DNA of 64,000 nucleotides from Pseudomonas massiliensis (GTDB lineage Bacteria; Pseudomonadota; Gammaproteobacteria; Pseudomonadales; Pseudomonadaceae). Where the stretch lies: contig NZ_CCYK01000006.1 in the NCBI RefSeq assembly GCF_000826105.1, positions 682,001 through 746,000 of the forward strand, given 5' to 3'. The position numbers and the translations under genes are program-made. The notes below the pieces were generated by a model. That model did not search any database. It saw nothing but the letters and a program-made list of their open reading frames with translations, and was not told the origin of the DNA. Below are positions 58,155 through 64,000 of the stretch, piece after piece (the stretch's first letter is position 1; every line of letters begins with the position of its first letter).

Positions 58155-59684
58155 TCAGTCTTGCAACTTGGCGGCGAGTGCCTTGACCTTGGCCAGGTCA
58201 CCGTTGGCAACCTTGGTCACGCCGGTGCCATATTCAGGATCGGCCTTGTACAGATACGAAAGCATGATGTTCTTGCTTTCCGCATCGGTGGTGGACAGGG
58301 ATTCACCGAAGCTCTGGATCAGGTCCTGGCGGTCCTTCTGGCTATAGGAACGGTACAGGTCGCCAGCCTGCTTGAAGTTCTGCTCACGCTGGATCTTCGC
58401 CTGCTGGGTAGTACCGGTCAGGGGCAACTGGCTGTAGCGGGCGCTCTCGTCCTGCGGGCGAGGATTGAGGCGGCTAGGCTCGTAGTTGACCCCGGTGGTG
58501 GTGTGCCCCAGGTTCATCGCGCCGTCCTGGTTACCGTTGTTCACCGCTACCCGAGGACGGTTCACCGGCAGGCTCAGCCCGTTGGTGCCAACCCGGTACA
58601 GCTGAGTATCGGCATAGGAGAACACTCGGCCCTGCAACAGTCGATCTTCGGAAGGTTCGATGCCAGGCACGACGTTGGCGGGCGCCATCGCAACCTGCTC
58701 GGTTTCCTGGAAGAAGTTATCGACGTTCTTGTTGAGCACCATCTGGCCTACCTTGCGCTCCGGCACATCAGGCCAGATCTTGGTGGCGTCGAGTGGGTCG
58801 AAGGCGAACTTGGCCAGGTCTTCGGGGTTCAGCACCTGAATGTACAGGTCCCACTTGGGGAAGTCGCCCTTGTTGATCGCCTGCACCAGATCGTTGGTCA
58901 TGTGGCTGTAGTCCTTGGACTGGACTTGCGCCACCTGGGCCGGATCGAGGTTCTTGATCCCTTGCAGGCTCTTCCAGTGGAACTTCACATAGTGCACTTG
59001 GCCCTTGGCGTTGACGAACTTGTAGGCGTGTACGCTATTGCCGTCCATGAAGCGGTAGCCGGCCGGGGTACCTTCATTGGAATAAAGCAGCGTCAGCGTA
59101 CGCGTGGCTTCGGGAACGTGAGAGAAGAAATCGAACCGGCGGGAGTCATCGTCCAGGTTGGTGCGCGGGTCCGGCTTGAAAGCGTGGACCATGTCGGGAA
59201 ACTTGATGGCGTCCCGAATGAAGAAGGTGGGGAAGTTGTTGCCCACCAGGTCCCAGTTACCATCGGCCGTATAGAACTTGGTGGCGAAGCCACGCGGGTC
59301 GCGCAGGGTTTCAGGCGAGTGGTTGCCATGTACCACCGCGGAGAAGCGTACGAACACCGGGGTATGTTCACCCGCGCGGAATACCTTGGCCTTGGTCAGT
59401 TCGCCAAGGTCTTCGGTGGCCGTGAATTCACCTTTCACGCCGGTACCGCGGGCATGCACGACACGCTCGGGAATGCGCTCGCGATCGAAACGCTGCAGTT
59501 TCTGGATCAGCTGTACATCCTGCAGAACGGTTGGCCCATTGGGGCCGGCCGTTTGCGAGTTCTGGTTATCGCCTACCGCAGCGCCGTTGTCGCGGGTAAG
59601 CGTGTCGGCAAATACCGACGTCATGGCAATCGCGCCGAAGGCAACTGCCCCCAGGGCCTGTCCCGTCAAGGAAGTGAGTTTCAT
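58155..59684 (-). CDS. katB: Periplasmic catalase KatB
   Basis: Monofunctional haem catalase with an export signal (MKLTSLTGQALGAVAFGAIAM, cleavage near A26). The catalytic H77 is in RVVHARGTG, the distal asparagine N150 in VGNNFPTFF, and the proximal haem tyrosine in the RVFSYADTQ motif near residue 365. The 509-residue length is that of small-subunit clade III catalases. In P. aeruginosa katB is OxyR-controlled and paired with ankB, as here. I chose the ATG at 59684 because it begins a normal signal peptide; 15 upstream codons do not fit. Confidence 0.93.
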   Translation of the reverse strand: MKLTSLTGQALGAVAFGAIAMTSVFADTLTRDNGAAVGDNQNSQTAGPNGPTVLQDVQLIQKLQRFDRERIPERVVHARGTGVKGEFTATEDLGELTKAKVFRAGEHTPVFVRFSAVVHGNHSPETLRDPRGFATKFYTADGNWDLVGNNFPTFFIRDAIKFPDMVHAFKPDPRTNLDDDSRRFDFFSHVPEATRTLTLLYSNEGTPAGYRFMDGNSVHAYKFVNAKGQVHYVKFHWKSLQGIKNLDPAQVAQVQSKDYSHMTNDLVQAINKGDFPKWDLYIQVLNPEDLAKFAFDPLDATKIWPDVPERKVGQMVLNKNVDNFFQETEQVAMAPANVVPGIEPSEDRLLQGRVFSYADTQLYRVGTNGLSLPVNRPRVAVNNGNQDGAMNLGHTTTGVNYEPSRLNPRPQDESARYSQLPLTGTTQQAKIQREQNFKQAGDLYRSYSQKDRQDLIQSFGESLSTTDAESKNIMLSYLYKADPEYGTGVTKVANGDLAKVKALAAKLQD

Positions 59685-59980
59685 GATATTCCCTATGGAA
59701 TTATTGTGGTCGAAACCAGACATCGCCACGCCAGGTGACGGTGTCTATCGCTGTTCATCCTAGGGAGTGAGGTGCCTGAACCTGTAATTGAAAGGCGCTA
59801 TGGTTTTGATAAACAGAAATTCAGGAAATCACGCACAGCTACCGCTATAACTCGCGCGCGGGGCAGCCAGCGATGAGCCATGGCGCCTTGAACATGGCGC
59901 GGGCCGGTACGATGCCGCATAATCCACGACCCCTCAATTTTCCGGAGCAGAGGCTGGCGTCCCTGGGTCGCCGCTTTACC
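59685..59980. promoter_or_regulatory. katB / arsC-like divergent intergenic region
   Basis: About 296 bp between divergent genes. A central AT-rich stretch near 59785-59825 contains short A/T-rich half-sites (CTATGG, TGATAA) compatible with an OxyR-type site upstream of katB, but I cannot match the full consensus with confidence. No gene is seen here. Confidence 0.4.
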
Positions 59981-60328
59981 ATGGCTTACACTCTTTTCGG
60001 CATCAAGGCGTGCGACACCATGAAGAAGGCCCGTGGCTGGCTGGATGATCATGGCATCGCCTACGTCTTTCACGACTACAAGACTTCGGGCATCGACCGC
60101 GAGCACCTGCGGCAATGGTGCGACGCTCATGGTTGGGAGACTGTCCTCAACCGCGCCGGCACCACCTTTCGCAAGCTGCCGGACGCGGACAAGGCCGGCC
60201 TGGACCAGGCCAAGGCCATCGAGCTGATGCTGGCCCAGCCTTCGATGATCAAGCGTCCGGTACTCGATCTCGGCGACCGAACCCTCGTGGGTTTCAAGCC
60301 CGACCACTACGCAGCGGCCCTGAGCTGA
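59981..60328 (+). CDS. ArsC/Spx-family reductase-like protein (YffB type)
   Basis: A 115-residue thioredoxin-fold protein. It has a single N-terminal cysteine, C11, in GIKACDTMKKAR, followed by YVFHDYKTSGIDREHL and a C-terminal KRPVLDLGDRTLVGF motif, as in E. coli YffB. Relatives are annotated arsenate reductase or Spx/MgsR, but the pattern lacks evidence for arsenate use and a glutathione-dependent thiol role is more likely. It lies 33 bp before dapD, usually cotranscribed with it. The start follows the family; the upstream open frame is spurious. Confidence 0.85.
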   Translation: MAYTLFGIKACDTMKKARGWLDDHGIAYVFHDYKTSGIDREHLRQWCDAHGWETVLNRAGTTFRKLPDADKAGLDQAKAIELMLAQPSMIKRPVLDLGDRTLVGFKPDHYAAALS

Positions 60329-60361
60329 TCAGCCGGCCCTGCCTTTCAAGAGGAACACTGC

Positions 60362-61396
60362 ATGTCCACTACCCTGTTCAGCCTGGCGTTCGGCGTCGGC
60401 ACCCAGAATCGCCAGGGCGCCTGGCTGGAAGTCTTCTATGCCCTGCCACTGGTCCGGCCATCCACCGCGCTGGTGGACGCTGTCGCCAAGCCCCTTGGCT
60501 ACACTGGCGGCAACCAGGCGATCAGTTTCAGCACCACCCAGGCCTCGCAACTGGCCGAAGCACTCAAGGCGATCGACCCGGCCCAGGCCGCCCTGCTCAC
60601 CCGCCTGGCTGAAAGCCAGAAGCCTCTGGTCGCCACCCTACTGGCCGAAGACGCCGCTCTGACCTCCACTCCCGAGGCCTACCTGAAGCTACACTTGCTG
60701 TCGCACCGCCTGGCACGCCCGCATGGCCTTAACCTGGCCGGGATCTTCCCGCTATTGCCTAACGTCGCCTGGACCAGCCAAGGGGCCATCGACCTGGCCG
60801 AGCTGGCCGAGCGTCAACTGGAAGCGCGCCTGAAGGGCAAATTGCTGGAAGTGTTCTCCGTGGACAAGTTCCCGAAGATGACCGACTACGTGGTGCCGAG
60901 CGGCGTGCGTATCGCCGACTCGGCGCGAGTGCGCCTGGGCGCCTACGTGGGCGAAGGCACCACCATCATGCACGAAGGCTTCGTCAACTTTAACGCTGGT
61001 ACCGAAGGCCCGGGCATGATCGAAGGCCGCGTTTCGGCGGGCGTGTTCGTTGGCAAGGGGTCGGACCTGGGCGGCGGTTGCTCCACCATGGGCACCCTCT
61101 CCGGCGGCGGCAATATCGTGATCAAGGTAGGCGAAGGCTGCCTGATCGGCGCCAATGCCGGTATCGGCATTCCATTGGGCGACCGCAACACCGTGGAAGC
61201 CGGGCTCTACATCACCGCGGGCACCAAGGTCGCCCTGCTCGACGAGGCCAACCAACTGGTGAAGGTGGTGAAGGCACGAGACCTGGCAGGCCAGGACGAC
61301 CTGCTGTTCCGTCGCAACTCCGAAACGGGCGCGGTGGAGTGCAAGACCCACAAGTCGGCCATCGAATTGAACGAAGCGCTGCACGCCCACAACTGA
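60362..61396 (+). CDS. dapD: 2,3,4,5-tetrahydropyridine-2,6-dicarboxylate N-succinyltransferase
   Basis: Succinylates tetrahydrodipicolinate in the succinylase branch of lysine and diaminopimelate synthesis, supplying DapC. The 344-residue protein is the long Pseudomonas form: an N-terminal domain of about 170 residues precedes a left-handed beta-helix with hexapeptide repeats (VRIADSARVRLGAYVGEGTTIMHEGFVN in outline, GRVSAGVFVGKGSDLGGG). GAGGAAC precedes the ATG. Confidence 0.95.
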   Translation: MSTTLFSLAFGVGTQNRQGAWLEVFYALPLVRPSTALVDAVAKPLGYTGGNQAISFSTTQASQLAEALKAIDPAQAALLTRLAESQKPLVATLLAEDAALTSTPEAYLKLHLLSHRLARPHGLNLAGIFPLLPNVAWTSQGAIDLAELAERQLEARLKGKLLEVFSVDKFPKMTDYVVPSGVRIADSARVRLGAYVGEGTTIMHEGFVNFNAGTEGPGMIEGRVSAGVFVGKGSDLGGGCSTMGTLSGGGNIVIKVGEGCLIGANAGIGIPLGDRNTVEAGLYITAGTKVALLDEANQLVKVVKARDLAGQDDLLFRRNSETGAVECKTHKSAIELNEALHAHN

Positions 61397-61489
61397 TCGT
61401 AGCCTGGGGTGGCCAGGCGTGGAGGCAAAGGCTGGTGCTCCGGCCTCTGGCTCCAGGCCACGGCCGTTCCCAGCGCCCAGGATTCGAAC

Positions 61490-62695
61490 ATGTCCCAGCC
61501 CTCCCCATGGCGGGGCGATTTTCCCGCCATGGCCGCCTTCGAGCGGCAACAGCAAACCTACCTCGACAGCGCGGCCACCACACAGAAACCCCAGGCCATG
61601 CTCGACGCGCTCTGCCATTACTATGCCCATGGCGCGGCCAACGTGCACCGGGCCCAACACCTACCCGGAGCCCTGGCAACCCAGGCGTTCGAGGAATGTC
61701 GCGAGAAGGTGGCGCATTGGCTGTGCGCCGGCGCGCCTGCTCAGATCATTTTCACCCAGGGCGCTACCGCGGCCTTGAACCTGCTGGCCTATGGGCTCGA
61801 AGCCGAGGTGCATCCCGGTGATGAACTGGTGGTCAGCGCCCTGGAGCACCACGCCAACCTGCTTCCTTGGCAGCAACTGGCGCTGCGGCGTGGCGCGCGC
61901 CTGGTGGTATTGCCCCTGGATGCCAGCGGACGCATCGACCTGGGCCAGGCTGCCCAGCTCATCGGGCCCCGCACTCGGGTCGTAGCCATCAGTCAGTTGT
62001 CCAATGTGCTCGGCACCGTCCAGCCCCTGGCGCCATTGATCGACCTGGCCCGCGGACAAGGCGCGCTATCGGTGGTGGACGGCGCCCAGGGCGTGGTTCA
62101 CGGCCGCCAGGATGTTGCCGCCCTGGGGTGCGACTTCTACGTATTTTCCAGCCACAAACTGTATGGCCCCGATGGTGTCGGCGTGCTCTACGGTCGCAGT
62201 GAAGCGTTGGGCAAGCTGCGCCATTGGCAGTTCGGCGGAGAGATGGTCCACCAGACGGACTATCATCAGGCCAGTTTCCACCCCGCGCCCCTAGGCTTCG
62301 AAGCGGGCACTCCTCCCATTGCCGGGGTGATCGGCCTCGGCGCTACCCTTGACTGGCTGGGGTCACTGGATGCGCAAGCCTTGCTGGCCCATGAACAGGG
62401 GCTGCACCAGCAACTGCTGCGTGGCCTGGGAGACCGCGAGGGCATTCGCGTACTGGGCAAGCCGGACAAGGCCCTGGCCAGCTTCGTGGTGAAGAATGTA
62501 CACAACGCGGACTTGGCGCACCTGCTGACTGACCAGGGCATCGCAGTCAGGGTGGGTAACCATTGCGCCATGCCGCTGTTCCAGACCCTCGGCAGCAAGG
62601 GCGCGCTGCGGGTTTCACTGGGCATCTACAATGACTCGGACGACCTCAAGCGCTTCTTCGATGCGCTGGACCGCGCCCTGGAGCTACTGCGATGA
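61490..62695 (+). CDS. csdA: Cysteine desulfurase CsdA
   Basis: PLP enzyme that mobilises sulfur from cysteine. The 401-residue class V aminotransferase has the PLP lysine K223 in FSSHKLYGPDGVG, the persulfide cysteine C359 in RVGNHCAMPLF, and LEHHANLLPW. The short cysteine loop places it with SufS/CsdA (type II) rather than IscS. Its stop overlaps the csdE start by 4 nt. AGGATTC upstream supports the start at 61490. Confidence 0.95.
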   Translation: MSQPSPWRGDFPAMAAFERQQQTYLDSAATTQKPQAMLDALCHYYAHGAANVHRAQHLPGALATQAFEECREKVAHWLCAGAPAQIIFTQGATAALNLLAYGLEAEVHPGDELVVSALEHHANLLPWQQLALRRGARLVVLPLDASGRIDLGQAAQLIGPRTRVVAISQLSNVLGTVQPLAPLIDLARGQGALSVVDGAQGVVHGRQDVAALGCDFYVFSSHKLYGPDGVGVLYGRSEALGKLRHWQFGGEMVHQTDYHQASFHPAPLGFEAGTPPIAGVIGLGATLDWLGSLDAQALLAHEQGLHQQLLRGLGDREGIRVLGKPDKALASFVVKNVHNADLAHLLTDQGIAVRVGNHCAMPLFQTLGSKGALRVSLGIYNDSDDLKRFFDALDRALELLR

Positions 62696-63099
62696 CCTTG
62701 CCCCCCGATGCCGCCGCCGCGTTGGCCCGCTTCGCCGATTGCACGTCCTGGGAGGCGCGGGCCCGCCTGCTTATGCAGGAAGGCGAGCGCCTTGCGCCAC
62801 TGGCGCTGGAGGAGCAGACCGAGGCCAATCAGGTACAGGGTTGTGAAAGCCAGGTATGGCTGGTGGGCGAGCGGAGGGGGGCACGCTGGTACTTTCGCGC
62901 CGCCACCGATGCCCGCTTGCTGCGCGGCCTGCTGGCCCTGCTGCTAGCCCGGGTCAACGGCCTCGATGGCGCCCGCCTCCAGGCACTGGACCTTGGCCCC
63001 TGGTTCAGCGAGCTGGGCTTGCAGCGTCAGCTGACGCCGTCGCGTACCAATGGCTTGAGCGCAGTGTTGAAGCAGATGAAAGCCACCGCTCAGCCCTGA
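62692..63099 (+). CDS. csdE: Sulfur acceptor CsdE (SufE family)
   Basis: Accepts persulfide sulfur from CsdA and passes it on. The 135-residue SufE-fold protein has the acceptor cysteine C51 in NQVQGCESQVWLVG and a second cysteine at position 17. It is translationally coupled to csdA (ATGA overlap). Its last codons overlap the 3' end of the convergent tcdA by 10 bp. In E. coli CsdE and TcdA interact, which fits this arrangement. Confidence 0.94.
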   Translation: MTLPPDAAAALARFADCTSWEARARLLMQEGERLAPLALEEQTEANQVQGCESQVWLVGERRGARWYFRAATDARLLRGLLALLLARVNGLDGARLQALDLGPWFSELGLQRQLTPSRTNGLSAVLKQMKATAQP

Positions 63100-63896
63100 A
63101 CCCGCTCGCTGGGGCGACGCGTTCCGCCCACCAGCTTCTCCACCGCCTTGCTGGCCGCCACCATGCCGAAGGTGGCGGTGACCATCATCACCGCGCCAAA
63201 GCCCCCCTCGCAATCCAACCGGACACCTTCGCCAACGAAGGCCTTGCTGTGGCAGACGCTGCCGTCCGCGGCGGGATAGCGCAACTGCTCGGTGGAAAAC
63301 ACGCAGGGCACACTGTAGCTGCGCGAAGTGTTGCGGGAGAAGCCATAGTCGCGCCGCAGCAGCGAGCGCACCCGGGAAGCCAGCGGGTCGTTGTAGGTGC
63401 GATTGAGGTCGCACAGGCCGACCTGGGTAGGGTCCACCTGGCCGCCCGCACCGCCAGTGGTCACCATGGCGAGCTTGCGCCGCCGACACCACGCGATCAG
63501 CGCAGCCTTGGCCCTGACGCTATCGATGCAGTCGAGCACGAAATCCAGCTCGTCGGTGATGTGCTCGGCCAGGTTGTCCGGCGTGACGAAGTCCACCACC
63601 GCCTGCACCCGGCAAGCCGGGTTGATCGCCCGCAGCCGCTGCGCAAGCACCTCGACCTTGGGCTGTCCTACATTGCCTTCCAGGGCATGAGACTGCCGGT
63701 TGGTGTTGCTGACACAGACATCATCCAGGTCGAACAGGGAAATGGCCCCTACCCCGCTCCGCGCCAAGGCTTCCGCCGCCCATGAACCTACGCCGCCCAC
63801 ACCGACCACGGCCACATGGGCCGCTTTCAAACGGGCCAGGCCCGCCGCGCCATAAAGGCGGGCCACGCCGCCGAATCTCGGATCATCGTTACTCAT
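63090..63896 (-). CDS. tcdA: tRNA threonylcarbamoyladenosine dehydratase TcdA (CsdL)
   Basis: E1-like ATP-dependent enzyme that cyclises t6A37 in tRNA to ct6A. The 268-residue protein has the Rossmann motif VAVVGVGGVGSWAAEALARSG, the adenylation-domain segments DLDDVCVSNTNRQ and FVLDCIDSVRAK, and KAALIAWCRRRKLAMVTTGGAGG. Convergence with csdA-csdE reflects the functional link described in E. coli, where CsdA and CsdE support ct6A formation. Confidence 0.95.
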   Translation of the reverse strand: MSNDDPRFGGVARLYGAAGLARLKAAHVAVVGVGGVGSWAAEALARSGVGAISLFDLDDVCVSNTNRQSHALEGNVGQPKVEVLAQRLRAINPACRVQAVVDFVTPDNLAEHITDELDFVLDCIDSVRAKAALIAWCRRRKLAMVTTGGAGGQVDPTQVGLCDLNRTYNDPLASRVRSLLRRDYGFSRNTSRSYSVPCVFSTEQLRYPAADGSVCHSKAFVGEGVRLDCEGGFGAVMMVTATFGMVAASKAVEKLVGGTRRPSERVQG

Positions 63897-63922
63897 TGCT
63901 TTACCCCATTACGCAGGCGGCG

Positions 63923-63928
63923 ATTATA
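63923..63928 (-). promoter_or_regulatory. -10 hexamer for tcdA
   Basis: A perfect TATAAT on the minus strand lies 27 bp upstream of the tcdA start. The matching -35 (TTCGCC, 16 bp spacing) is weak. The remaining bases to the window end show no gene. Confidence 0.45.
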
Positions 63929-64000
63929 CGACCACCGATGCCCCGGCGAACGCTTTGCGCGATATTGGGCGAACAGTGGCAACTTTCCGCGCCGCCTGGT

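Noticed and set aside
58128..59738. 536-codon plus-strand open frame opposite katB
   Set aside because: katB carries signal peptide and catalytic residues; the antisense frame is compositionally a shadow.

Overview
The window is a 64 kb stretch of Pseudomonas chromosome. The evidence is high GC content with dense coding on both strands, gene order matching the conserved recA-mutS-rpoS-pyrG-dnaE-lpx-bamA-rpsB-glnD-dapD region that I recall from other pseudomonads, an RsmZ-type sRNA between fdxA and rpoS, and pairs typical of the genus (finR/fpr, dgkA/erdR, csdA/csdE/tcdA). I cannot name a species. It does not look like P. aeruginosa, because the RsmZ sequence is closer to the P. fluorescens type and a katB-ankB pair sits between dapC and dapD. 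I see no prophage, insertion sequence, tRNA, rRNA or CRISPR array.

Layout. (1) 1-11.7 kb is a mosaic of short units: kup (3' end cut by the window edge), rimO, an acetyltransferase, a DUF1456 gene coupled to trmO, the divergent fpr/finR pair, dgkA, erdR, a drug/metabolite exporter, a DTW-domain tRNA enzyme, a secreted QSregVF protein and a LOG-family protein. (2) 11.7-23.3 kb holds genome maintenance and stationary-phase genes: recX-recA with a perfect LexA box, pncC, a KGG-repeat stress protein, mutS, fdxA, the sRNA rsmZ with its GacA site, rpoS, nlpD, pcm, surE, truD and ispF. (3) 23.4-26.4 kb is a formaldehyde-detoxification module, adhC-fghA with the divergent LysR gene gfnR. (4) 26.4-52.4 kb is a run of 23 genes on the minus strand, almost all essential: rpsB-tsf-pyrH-frr-uppS-cdsA-dxr-rseP-bamA-skp-lpxD-fabZ-lpxA-lpxB-rnhB-dnaE-accA-tilS-pyrG-kdsA-eno-ftsB-ispD. 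Many neighbours overlap by 1 or 4 nt. (5) 52.7-64 kb has map, glnD and dapC on the plus strand, a katB-ankB catalase unit on the minus strand, then an Spx/ArsC-like gene, dapD, csdA-csdE and the convergent tcdA.

How the genes work together. Region 4 joins translation factors, isoprenoid synthesis (dxr, ispD, with ispF nearby), undecaprenyl and phospholipid precursors (uppS, cdsA, accA), lipid A and KDO synthesis (lpxD/A/B, kdsA), and outer-membrane assembly (bamA, skp, rseP). Three tRNA-modification genes act on or near the anticodon loop or its modified A37: tilS at C34, and trmO and tcdA on t6A37. Stress control is dense: LexA-recA, RpoS, Gac-Rsm through rsmZ, FinR-fpr, GfnR-adhC and KatB-AnkB. 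I found no clearly undescribed system. The items most worth a second look are the rsmZ locus and its GacA site, the katB-ankB unit with its perfect hairpin, the KGG-repeat protein with its internal duplication, and direct repeats in front of gfnR.
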